Positions 19,714 to 27,811 of a stretch of DNA of 40,926 bases are shown piece by piece; the stretch's first letter is position 1, and each line of letters opens with the position of its first letter. The position numbers were made by a program, and so were the translations under genes. Source of the DNA: Synechococcales cyanobacterium bin59.metabat.ball.084 (GTDB taxonomy: Bacteria; Cyanobacteriota; Cyanobacteriia; Cyanobacteriales; Chamaesiphonaceae). The stretch is taken from the NCBI GenBank assembly GCA_013297675.1, contig JAAFHZ010000029.1, forward strand, positions 1 through 40,926, given 5' to 3'. A model generated the notes under the pieces. The model had not been told where the DNA came from, did not search any database, and worked only from the letters and a program-made list of their open reading frames with translations.

Positions 19714-20253
19714 ATGGACAACCCGCTCACTTCCCCTATCAACTCCCGGCAAATTCCACCGCCACCTAGCCAAATTCATCAAGCTGCTGCCAGCGAAAAA
19801 GGCGGGGCGCTCGTGGCCAAACTCAAAGGGCAATATCATCAACCAAATGCCGGTTTGGTATTGCATATGCTACAAGAATTACAATATTTACTGAATAGCT
19901 GGCAAAAAGAAATTTTAGAATTAGAGCAAAATATTGCGGTGATACGCGGGTCTGGACCGATTGTAGCGGGTTGGTTAGAAGCTGATGTCAATGATCCTAC
20001 TCCTAGCATGGGGGCACTAGAAACAATCCCCGAAATTCTCCAGCAACAAAGCTTAGAATATCAACTCTGTAGCCTCGATGAAAGCGGCGAAATTGCCGCC
20101 CGCGATTGTCCTGAACCCGAAATGTTTGGTATCAGCAAAGCCCTGGCTCGGCATCAACAATTACGCCAACTGATCGATCGAAAGTCTAACCTAGAAGCCA
20201 ACATCAAACATACCTTGGCCACCTTAGTACATTTGCGGATGGAAATTTACTGA
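19714..20253 (+). CDS. Unrecognised 179-residue soluble protein
   Basis: Not recognised. The N-terminal 30 residues are Pro/Ser-rich and probably disordered. The rest is helical, with a likely coiled coil near 45-75 (L-Q-E-L-Q-Y-L-L-N-S-W-Q-K-E-I-L-E-L-E) and another at 140-175. There are two Cys (C118 and C136), no signal peptide and no membrane span. It is divergent from argC with no operon partner upstream; the next gene follows after 91 bp. It resembles the many cyanobacterial conserved proteins of unknown function, but I cannot name a family. Confidence 0.7.
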   Translation: MDNPLTSPINSRQIPPPPSQIHQAAASEKGGALVAKLKGQYHQPNAGLVLHMLQELQYLLNSWQKEILELEQNIAVIRGSGPIVAGWLEADVNDPTPSMGALETIPEILQQQSLEYQLCSLDESGEIAARDCPEPEMFGISKALARHQQLRQLIDRKSNLEANIKHTLATLVHLRMEIY

Positions 20254-20344
20254 AATTTTAGATGGGGCTTTGGGATTGAGCAATGGTAGATATAGAATTA
20301 AGAACGAAATATTTTTTGTCCACCAATAATTCTAGAATCCAGTT

Positions 20345-20884
20345 ATGAAATTCCAAATAGTTAGTTGCGGAATGTTGGCCGCTATATTCTGTAACTTCTT
20401 ATCTGTCTCCCCAGCAGTGGCCGAAAAAAAGAATCCGGTGGTTACAGGCACTTCGGGTAGCGGAGCATTGGCAGAATACAAACGCTGTAGTGTACCAGCC
20501 GCAACTCTACCTAAAGACTGTGATGATACTCGTAAGCAAATCCTGCGGATCAACTCCGTAGTCAAGCTCTATCAAAACGGCAACAAAGCTGTGCTAGCCG
20601 ATTTAATTGCGGGGGCGATCGACAGTGATACTTACCTGGGCGAAACCTATGGAGCCTTCTTTGCCGGGGTAGCGGTTAAAAGTCCTAGTGAGTTTTTACA
20701 AGCTGTAAGTCTCAAGAAAAAACCCGAAGACCGTGAAACTCTTTACCGAATCACCGCCTTATCTTTTTCTGATGGTCAAGTACCTAAAGTAAATAGAAGC
20801 CTGCAAAAAATGGCTGCCCAAAAATCCGATAAACTTAGCACCTTTGCCCAAGAATTTTTGACAGAAATCAAAAATTCTCGCTAG
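20345..20884 (+). CDS. Secreted protein of unknown function
   Basis: A 179-residue protein with a clear signal peptide: M-K-F-Q then a hydrophobic core, with probable cleavage after A-V-A (residue 26). The mature part is hydrophilic and mostly helical; two Cys (about residues 42 and 53) could form a disulfide. The family is not recognised. It is probably periplasmic or lumenal. It is followed by the structured leader of the hybrid kinase. Confidence 0.7.
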   Translation: MKFQIVSCGMLAAIFCNFLSVSPAVAEKKNPVVTGTSGSGALAEYKRCSVPAATLPKDCDDTRKQILRINSVVKLYQNGNKAVLADLIAGAIDSDTYLGETYGAFFAGVAVKSPSEFLQAVSLKKKPEDRETLYRITALSFSDGQVPKVNRSLQKMAAQKSDKLSTFAQEFLTEIKNSR

Positions 20885-20940
20885 CACTGCCTCAATGACG
20901 ACTGTAAGGCTGGTAGTGGTAGTTTCACGGAGTTTGCGCT

Positions 20941-21019
20941 GTTAGATAGCCGCCCAAATTTGGGCACAATACTCTCACGGGGCGAAATATATCTCCACGC
21001 GAATTTACTGCTATCTAAC
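20941..21019 (+). promoter_or_regulatory. Structured leader directly before the hybrid kinase start
   Basis: GTTAGATAGC (20941-20950) and GCTATCTAAC (21010-21019) form a perfect 10-bp inverted repeat whose right arm touches the ATG at 21020. Between the arms lies the 14-base palindrome GCCCAAATTTGGGC (20952-20965), able to fold as a 5-bp stem with a 4-nt loop. As RNA the 79 nt would close into a branched structure covering the ribosome site. No known riboswitch class is recognised. Confidence 0.5.
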
Positions 21020-22858
21020 ATGCTCGAACTCTTTATCGTCATTCCGATCGTGGCGGCTGCCGCACTTTATGGCTTTGTTACCTATAAAAAAGAGCAGTCC
21101 CTCAGATTAAAGCGCGAACAGCTCATCAAAAACTTGCAGGAAGCTGAACGCAGCTTAATGCAAACCAATAAACGTTTAGAAAAAACCATCCAAGAACGAG
21201 TCGATGATGTCCAAAGAGTCAACGATCGACTGTGTGATGAGGTGCGAGAAAGAAAGCTAATGGAAAGTTTGTTAGCTCACAACGTGAAGATTGCCGATGA
21301 AGCTAGAGAGAGAGCAGAAGAAGCCAATCGTACCAAAAGTGAATTTTTGGCCAATATGAGCCACGAATTGCGCACGCCTCTCAATGCGATTATTGGTTAC
21401 AGTGAAATATTAGAAGAAGATGCGATCGATCAAGGGCAAGATTCTCTGATCAATGATATTAAAAAAATCCGTAATGCTGGTAAACATCTGCTGAGTCTAA
21501 TCAATGATGTTTTAGACTTGGCTAAAATAGAATCTGGCAAAGTAGACTTGTATCTTGAGTCTTTTGATATTAATAAGCTGGTGAAAGATGTCGTAGACAC
21601 TCTGCAACCAACTTGCGAAAAAAACAATAATAAAATGGTGGTAAACTGTCCAGAGAATATCGGACTAATGCGCAGTGATTTCACCAAAGTTCGCCAAAGT
21701 TTATTTAACCTTTTGAGTAATGCTAGCAAGTTCACTCACAATGGAGAAGTAAAGCTCACAGTTAAACAAGAAGTATTTAAAGCAAAAACTGGCGAGGCTC
21801 AAAAATTTGTACATTTTCTGGTGCAAGATACTGGAATTGGGATGAAGCCAGAACACTGCAAAAAATTGTTTCAAGCTTTTTCGCAGGCAGATAGTTCCAC
21901 GACTCGCAAGTATGGTGGTACCGGTTTAGGATTAGCGATTACTCAGAACTTTATTAATATGATGGGTGGTGAAGTAGCCGTAGAAAGTGAATATGGAGTT
22001 GGCTCAACTTTTACTTTGAAGCTCCCCCAAATCGCTCGTCAAATTATAAGTAAAGCCGAAGAGTTTGATGAATCAACGGCTACAGTTAGTTCTATTTTAG
22101 TTAATCCATTACATACCAAAACTGTTTTAGTGATTGATGATAATCATCACGATCGAAAGTTCTTACATCGTTATTTAAGTAACGAAGGATACAATGTTGT
22201 CATGGCAGTTAATGGCAAACAGGGTTTACAAATGGCCAAAGAAATTGTGCCAGATATGATTACCCTCGATGTGATGATGCCAGAAATGGACGGCTGGGAA
22301 ACTTTGGTAGCTTTGAAAAATGATCCTTTCTTAGTCAATATTCCAGTGGTAATGAGCAGCATTATTGAAGATCGCCACCTGGCTCAAACACTTGGAGCAG
22401 TGGATTACTTATCTAAACCAGTAGATAAAGAAAGATTACTAAAAGTAGTTGATAAACACATTGCCAGATCAGCTAGGGGGCCAATTTTGGTCATTGAAGA
22501 TGATCCTGATACCCTAGAAATTACTTGTGATTTGTTAGTACAGGCTGGTTGGTTAATTCAGGCTGCTGAAAACTCTACAGAGGCGCTAGAAATCATCGAG
22601 AAATCTCCACCCATGCTAATTTTGCTCGACCTAATGATGCCAGAAATGGATGGATTTGAAGTGATCAAAAAGTTGCGCTATCATCCGCAGTGGCAATTAA
22701 TTCCAATCATTGTAATTACATCAGTAGAGCTATCTACCAGTGAATATGCTCAGTTGTCAAAGCAAGTACAAAATATTTTCCAAAAGGGTAAATATGAATT
22801 GCAAGATCTGTTAAATGAAGTAAATGAAGTCGTCAGTTCTTCGTTGGTTCCTATCTAA
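21020..22858 (+). CDS. Membrane-anchored hybrid histidine kinase with two receiver domains
   Basis: About 612 residues from the ATG at 21020. One N-terminal membrane span (about 5-21) is followed by a long coiled coil (25-108), then HisKA with phospho-acceptor H115 (N-M-S-H-E-L-R-T-P). The HATPase domain shows the N box, G1 (D-T-G-I-G-M) and G2 (G-G-T-G-L-G-L-A-I). Two receivers follow, with phospho-Asp D417 and D537, both in L-D-(V/L)-M-M-P-E-M-D-G. No periplasmic sensor is present, so the signal is probably sensed by partners or the coiled coil. An in-frame TTG 60 bases upstream lies in the structured leader and is less likely. A receiver-only gene follows after 43 bp. Confidence 0.9.
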   Translation: MLELFIVIPIVAAAALYGFVTYKKEQSLRLKREQLIKNLQEAERSLMQTNKRLEKTIQERVDDVQRVNDRLCDEVRERKLMESLLAHNVKIADEARERAEEANRTKSEFLANMSHELRTPLNAIIGYSEILEEDAIDQGQDSLINDIKKIRNAGKHLLSLINDVLDLAKIESGKVDLYLESFDINKLVKDVVDTLQPTCEKNNNKMVVNCPENIGLMRSDFTKVRQSLFNLLSNASKFTHNGEVKLTVKQEVFKAKTGEAQKFVHFLVQDTGIGMKPEHCKKLFQAFSQADSSTTRKYGGTGLGLAITQNFINMMGGEVAVESEYGVGSTFTLKLPQIARQIISKAEEFDESTATVSSILVNPLHTKTVLVIDDNHHDRKFLHRYLSNEGYNVVMAVNGKQGLQMAKEIVPDMITLDVMMPEMDGWETLVALKNDPFLVNIPVVMSSIIEDRHLAQTLGAVDYLSKPVDKERLLKVVDKHIARSARGPILVIEDDPDTLEITCDLLVQAGWLIQAAENSTEALEIIEKSPPMLILLDLMMPEMDGFEVIKKLRYHPQWQLIPIIVITSVELSTSEYAQLSKQVQNIFQKGKYELQDLLNEVNEVVSSSLVPI

Positions 22859-22901
22859 ATTTCACCCAAATTGGATTCTTTTCTCTTAATATTTGCTAGC
22901 C

Positions 22902-23273
22902 ATGACTAAAATTTTAATCGTCGAAGATAATGAAATGAACCTAGATATGCTGTCGCGCCGATTGGCTCGCAAGGGTTATCAGGTGATTACGGCTATGGAT
23001 GGAGCTGAAGGTTTACAGATGGCCAACTATGAGATGCCAGACCTGATTTTGATGGATATGAGTTTGCCCGGAATGGATGGCTGGGAGGCCACTCGTCACC
23101 TCAAGGCTAGCCCCGACACCAACACCATTCCAGTAATTGCTCTTACTGCTCACGCCATGGTGGGTGATCGAGAAAAAGCCATGGAAGCTGGCTGCAATGA
23201 TTACGACACCAAGCCTGTGGAAATCGATCGGCTCATCAGCAAAATGGAAAACTTGCTGAATCCTTACGGCTAA
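22902..23273 (+). CDS. Single-domain response regulator (CheY-like)
   Basis: A 123-residue receiver domain without an output domain. The acidic pocket is E8-D9 (I-V-E-D-N), the phospho-acceptor is D52 (L-M-D-M-S-L-P-G-M-D-G), T82 lies in A-L-T-A-H, and the conserved Lys is in T-K-P-V. The N-terminal E-D-N-E-M-N motif is typical of receivers that act with hybrid kinases. It probably exchanges phosphate with the kinase encoded 43 bp upstream. The ATG at 22902 is preferred over an in-frame TTG 9 bases before it. Confidence 0.92.
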   Translation: MTKILIVEDNEMNLDMLSRRLARKGYQVITAMDGAEGLQMANYEMPDLILMDMSLPGMDGWEATRHLKASPDTNTIPVIALTAHAMVGDREKAMEAGCNDYDTKPVEIDRLISKMENLLNPYG

Positions 23274-23301
23274 GTAACCAATTCAGTTTTTTACTCAATT
23301 A

Positions 23302-23814
23302 CTAGTTGGGCGGTTGTTTTTTAGCTCGATTTTTTTGGTAAATTTCATATAGTCGCTTTCCTACCTCGATCGGGATTCCGGCTACTGGCACCAATATTTT
23401 CACGGCTTCGGAGCTACCGGCAAAGACAATGCTTAATAAATTTTGGCGATGTTGAGTTTTTTGAGAACCTTGAGGTGTAATCTCCGTAAATTCAACGTCA
23501 ATAATTTTATCTATACTAGATCGATCAATATCAGACTGTTTACTTAGTAGATCTGTAATGATTTCTTGCAGTTCTTGGATAGCTGGCTCTTGATTGCTTT
23601 TTTGGTGTATCTTTGCCAATGCATCAAAAGCCAAACTACGAATAACTGGGTCTGAATCTGAGCTACTTACTTTCATCAAATTATCTATGGCATAATCATC
23701 ACCAAGTTCACCTAGTTGAAAGATGATGGTTTTGCGCACGGTGGACGATTGTTCGCGGATAAGCTGGGCACAAAAAAATTCAACAATTTTCTGCTGCTGA
23801 GAATTTGTGGCCAT
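23302..23814 (-). CDS. Small HEAT-repeat protein, last gene of the protease operon
   Basis: A 170-residue protein. Residues about 8-75 form two HEAT repeats (I-F-Q-L-G-E-L-G-D-D-Y-A-I-D-N-L-M-K-V; then D-P-V-I-R-S-L-A-F-D-A-L-A-K-I). A polar linker (75-115) follows, then a hydrophobic/amphipathic segment at 120-160 (L-L-S-I-V-F-A-G and V-K-I-L-V-P-V-A-G-I-P-I-E) and a basic tail. It starts 4 bp after the subtilase stop, with GGAG inside the end of that gene, so the two are translationally coupled. It may be a partner, inhibitor or substrate of the protease; none of these is shown by the sequence. Confidence 0.75.
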   Translation of the reverse strand: MATNSQQQKIVEFFCAQLIREQSSTVRKTIIFQLGELGDDYAIDNLMKVSSSDSDPVIRSLAFDALAKIHQKSNQEPAIQELQEIITDLLSKQSDIDRSSIDKIIDVEFTEITPQGSQKTQHRQNLLSIVFAGSSEAVKILVPVAGIPIEVGKRLYEIYQKNRAKKQPPN

Positions 23815-23818
23815 CCTG

Positions 23819-26800
23819 TTAGTCTCCGGCTGATAAATGAGCGGCGGCTTTACCCAAAGCAGTGACAGCTCCTTCTCTCACGTAGGTATCAGGATCTGTT
23901 TGCACCAACTTCATTAAAGCAGAAATACTATCATCATCAGCTAAGTCCCCTAAAGCTAAAGCACTGTTTCGCCTAATATTGAGATCGACATTATTAACTA
24001 GCTGTAACAGAGGTATTTTTATAGTTGTCGGTGAAATCTTTGCTAGTGCGGTCGCTACGCTAGCACCAACATCTGGATCTGGATCAGCAAGGCTTTCCAA
24101 CAGAGCTGGAATTGAGCTGGTGGTTGGCAGGTTTGCTAAGGCGATCGCCGTAGTTTGACGTACTGTTGCCACGGGGTCTTGAAGTTTAGTAGACAGCGGC
24201 GTAACAGAGTCGGGATCGCCAATATTACCTAGTGCTTCTGAAGCGCATTCTCTCACTTGAGCATTGGAGTCTTCGAGAGCATCCAGCAAAGAATCGATCG
24301 CGCCAATATCACCAATTTTGCCTAGAGATCGAGCAGCATTAGTGCGCACACCTGCATCCGGATTTTTTAGAGCTTTAAGTAATGAAGGTACTGCCATTTT
24401 GCCAAGTTTTGCCAGCGATCGAGCCGCCTCGGCTTGAATTTGAGGATTGGCATCTTCTAAAGCTATTAATAATGTATCCAGAATGGTTGATTGACCTGAC
24501 ATTATTTTTTCGCTGCCCACTATTTTAATTAGATTAATAATTTTCAATCCTCCACCAGAAGCGACAATAGCAAAGTCTTGATTACCTTTTTCTGGCAGTG
24601 GAAGGTCGTATGCAGTTACGGTAATACTCCATATTCCAACTATTGAAGGATTAACAATAATTATTCCTTCGACATTGTTGATCAAGTCATGCTCCTTTCT
24701 ATTGTTAAAATCGTTGCCGAGATAATATTTTCCATCAGGAGCTGTTAATCGAATACAAAGATTGTTAATTAGTGTTTCACCAGGCAAATCAGTATAAGCC
24801 ATAATGATTCTTATGGGCACATCTAATTCGGTGATTTCTACTTTGTACTCATATGCTTCACCTAAAGATAATCCATCTAATTGATCAATAAACTCTACTC
24901 GTGTTGGAAAAACTGGACTTAAAGAATTTGCCAATGTTACTCTACCCCACCCCTGCTCATTATCGACCCAACGAGAGGAGGAGGGATTACGATATCTGTA
25001 CTCTATATACCGAGCAGAATGGATGATGCTAGCTTTTAGTAAAGCTCCACTGGGATTAATATATGCAGTTTTTTCTTTCAGATATTGGCGAACTAATGCG
25101 ACTCCACCAGCAACTAATGGTGTTGCCATAGATGACCCACTCATATACATGTAGTCATTGCTATAAGGTGCGCTGCCAGAAGATTTATCTGAGATTTGTG
25201 AAGATCTTGTCGAAAGCACAAAAGTACCAGGAGCTACAACATCTGGTTTGTAACGTCCATCTTCACATGGACCACGACTGCTGAATGCCGCAATATCATC
25301 GATCGAGTCGGTTGTTATGTCATTACAAAAAGGCTCATAGATAAACCCATGCTTACTACCATAAGTTTCTTGAAACTCTGAGATGCGATAATTTTCAGAA
25401 GCACCAACGGTTAAACAATTTTTGGCTGTTCCTGGAGGACAAATACTCTTCAACGAAATTCCTGTATCGTCTTGAGAATGTTTTCCGCTGTTGCCAGCAG
25501 CAACCACAACTAAAAAATCCTTGTGTTCCCACATGAAATCATCAATGCTATAGCACCTGTCTGTATATTTGGATGCTAGGTCAGTACTTTCATTACCCCA
25601 AGAGTTAGAATGAATTTTTGCTCCAGCTCCATTCTGGTATGCGCAACTAAAAAGATCTTTAAGTTCAGAAGGAATACCATAGTATCCTGATACTTCTTTC
25701 TTACCGAATCTTCTTATTCCTAAGTCGTTGTATCTAAGATTTTGTTCAAGTGCTTGGAAAATCAATTGTGCTTCTGGTGCAATACCACGAATAGATGTGT
25801 TGGTCTCATTTGCGCATACTCCTGTGCCAATGGCGCTACCAACAACATGAGTTCCATGACCAGTTTCTCTGTCTGCTGCCCCACAATCTTCGCCTATATT
25901 ATCTATATACTTCTGATTTCGATTAGTACCCCTGATTGGATAACTCTTGATTTCAAATACTTGCGATCTTAAATCTTGATGTAATGTGTCCTTTTTACCT
26001 GTATCTAATCCACCATCAGCGATCGCAATCAATTCACCGGTTCCTCGCAAATCCAGCAATGGTAACATGTCATAATTTGATAAATCAGGAACTATCCCTT
26101 GCGTAACCACTGGCACGGCTATATTATTGAAAGGAGTAGGAATTGACTCTTCTTCAATTGATTGTAAACCTGCTTGAGTAGTAAGTATCTGTACTGCTTG
26201 CTGGATATTGGAATGTTCAAATAGATCTACTAATAATTTGTTATCACCTGCTTTGTCCAGAACTTCTATCCCATTTTCTTGCAGAGTAACTGCCGCTTGA
26301 TCGCGGTAGTTTTGATTGAAGAATATAGCAATTAAGATACCAAGAGAAGAATTATCTGTACTCTCTGTATTGGCACGTAAAGGAGCAACAAGTTCGTCTG
26401 AAGATAGATGTTTGATTGCTTCTACTACTTCTTTAGGGAGAGAGGGTTTATAATCTTGGATATTATTTACCTCCTCAAATTTCAGGATTTTGTCTGTGCT
26501 ACTACTGTCGGCTGAAATAGCCATGAGACCACCACCCAATGCCCGCACAATTTCTGCACCAACAGCTTGGATCTTCTCTCTAATGGTGTGATCGATCGGT
26601 CTATTAAATTTAACAACCTTAATCATATTTCCCTCACCTCGTTCTACTGATTTTTTGGAGACAGTTTTAGTGTATGAAGAGATCCGAATAATTGGATAGG
26701 ATTCCTTCAGACTAACAGCAAATTTGCTTGATGTCATAATAAGACAAAATGCTGGATATGCTTGGAGTAAAAGTACTTCTGAGCCACAAAAACCAAGCTC

Positions 26801-27385
26801 TCTCTCTTGACAACCAACTTGGTATATACCTAGTGAAATTTCTTGCTCAGCTAATTTTGACATGATATTTTTCTCTGCCAAATCAGCTAAGTCTTGAATA
26901 TCTTCAGAATATCTCATTGCATTTTGTTGGAATTTTTTAACTGCAATTATATCTTCTTCTATTTCTCCTCTTTCTACCATGAATTGTAATGCAGCATAAA
27001 TTTCACTGTCATACTCTGGAATCAACAAGCAAAATCTCTGAAGTTTTCTCCACTCTTGATTTCTTATTTCACGAATATTCTCAGAAATGATTTCTCTTCT
27101 AGGATGATTTCGTAGAAGCAAATCTAGCTCATCAATTAACTCGCAAGATGATTTAAACAATGTTTTATAGCCATTGATATCATCAATACTTATCCTTTCT
27201 TGATTTATTACTGGGTTTAGCTTACTCACATAATCTAGTTCTTTAATAGAAAAATCAACTGTTATTCTCAAATCTTCTTGAATTGACAAATCAAGTTGTT
27301 TCTCTAAACTAGCTTTAATCTTATCTAAGTTAGATTTTGTTTTGAAATAGCTAAGTTGAATCAATGATATTTTGGTGTATCGCAT
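23819..27385 (-). CDS. Subtilisin-like (S8) protease with C-terminal HEAT repeats, no signal peptide
   Basis: 1188 residues. Residues 1-180 are helical and unrecognised. About 254-312 and 347-412 look like two prodomain (I9-like) modules. The S8 catalytic domain spans about 440-800: D457 (A-D-G-G-L-D), H510 (G-H-G-T-H), oxyanion N632 (A-A-G-N-S-G) and S752 (G-S-S-M-A-T-P). A beta-rich domain follows (820-945), like the one after KP-43-type subtilases (L-T-A-P-D-G...G-N-D...N-N-V-E). Residues 968-1183 hold about seven HEAT repeats close in style to the bilin-lyase repeats. There is no signal peptide or membrane span, so it is probably cytoplasmic, which is unusual for S8. It is cotranscribed after the kinase and receiver (24-bp gap). 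Confidence 0.92.
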   Translation of the reverse strand: MRYTKISLIQLSYFKTKSNLDKIKASLEKQLDLSIQEDLRITVDFSIKELDYVSKLNPVINQERISIDDINGYKTLFKSSCELIDELDLLLRNHPRREIISENIREIRNQEWRKLQRFCLLIPEYDSEIYAALQFMVERGEIEEDIIAVKKFQQNAMRYSEDIQDLADLAEKNIMSKLAEQEISLGIYQVGCQERELGFCGSEVLLLQAYPAFCLIMTSSKFAVSLKESYPIIRISSYTKTVSKKSVERGEGNMIKVVKFNRPIDHTIREKIQAVGAEIVRALGGGLMAISADSSSTDKILKFEEVNNIQDYKPSLPKEVVEAIKHLSSDELVAPLRANTESTDNSSLGILIAIFFNQNYRDQAAVTLQENGIEVLDKAGDNKLLVDLFEHSNIQQAVQILTTQAGLQSIEEESIPTPFNNIAVPVVTQGIVPDLSNYDMLPLLDLRGTGELIAIADGGLDTGKKDTLHQDLRSQVFEIKSYPIRGTNRNQKYIDNIGEDCGAADRETGHGTHVVGSAIGTGVCANETNTSIRGIAPEAQLIFQALEQNLRYNDLGIRRFGKKEVSGYYGIPSELKDLFSCAYQNGAGAKIHSNSWGNESTDLASKYTDRCYSIDDFMWEHKDFLVVVAAGNSGKHSQDDTGISLKSICPPGTAKNCLTVGASENYRISEFQETYGSKHGFIYEPFCNDITTDSIDDIAAFSSRGPCEDGRYKPDVVAPGTFVLSTRSSQISDKSSGSAPYSNDYMYMSGSSMATPLVAGGVALVRQYLKEKTAYINPSGALLKASIIHSARYIEYRYRNPSSSRWVDNEQGWGRVTLANSLSPVFPTRVEFIDQLDGLSLGEAYEYKVEITELDVPIRIIMAYTDLPGETLINNLCIRLTAPDGKYYLGNDFNNRKEHDLINNVEGIIIVNPSIVGIWSITVTAYDLPLPEKGNQDFAIVASGGGLKIINLIKIVGSEKIMSGQSTILDTLLIALEDANPQIQAEAARSLAKLGKMAVPSLLKALKNPDAGVRTNAARSLGKIGDIGAIDSLLDALEDSNAQVRECASEALGNIGDPDSVTPLSTKLQDPVATVRQTTAIALANLPTTSSIPALLESLADPDPDVGASVATALAKISPTTIKIPLLQLVNNVDLNIRRNSALALGDLADDDSISALMKLVQTDPDTYVREGAVTALGKAAAHLSAGD

Positions 27386-27409
27386 ACAATTAGTTAATTA
27401 GACTATATA

Positions 27410-27811
27410 TTAATGCTTAGAAATCAGTATTTGCCGAACTTTTTCTACTAAATTATAAGGAGTATACTCTTCTTTTTGTAAAACCAACTCCCTTATTTCA
27501 ATCGGCAAATTATTAGTAGAAACATTAGTGAAAATTACAATTGGAAAAATATGATCAATTGACACCTCTTTGATTTTTTCTAGAAAAAATAATCCTGTTC
27601 TTAGGCCATTGTCGGTATCTTGATTTTCAAATATTTTTCCATATGGCATCATAACGTCTAATATTAACAAATCAATGGATTTCAATCTGTCAAGAATAAA
27701 ATCCATCGCCTTATCTACATTGTCCTGATGAATAACCTCATATCCAAAGTATTTTAGTTCCTCAATATAGGTTTTAACATATCTGCGATCATCATCCACC
27801 AAAAGAATCAT
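27410..27811 (-). CDS. Receiver-only response regulator paired with the GAF kinase
   Basis: A 133-residue receiver domain. The acidic residues are D6-D7-D8, the phospho-acceptor is D52 (L-I-L-D-V-M-M-P-Y-G), and the switch Thr is in I-F-T-N-V-S. The loop after the phospho-acceptor carries an insert of about 15 residues (K-I-F-E-N-Q-D-T-D-N-G-L-R-T-G). The usual K-P-F/Y end motif is replaced by Q-K-E-E-Y-T-P-Y-N-L. It has no output domain. Its ATG overlaps the kinase stop by 4 bases, and the subtilase gene follows after 24 bp, so the protease is the likely output. Confidence 0.88.
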   Translation of the reverse strand: MILLVDDDRRYVKTYIEELKYFGYEVIHQDNVDKAMDFILDRLKSIDLLILDVMMPYGKIFENQDTDNGLRTGLFFLEKIKEVSIDHIFPIVIFTNVSTNNLPIEIRELVLQKEEYTPYNLVEKVRQILISKH

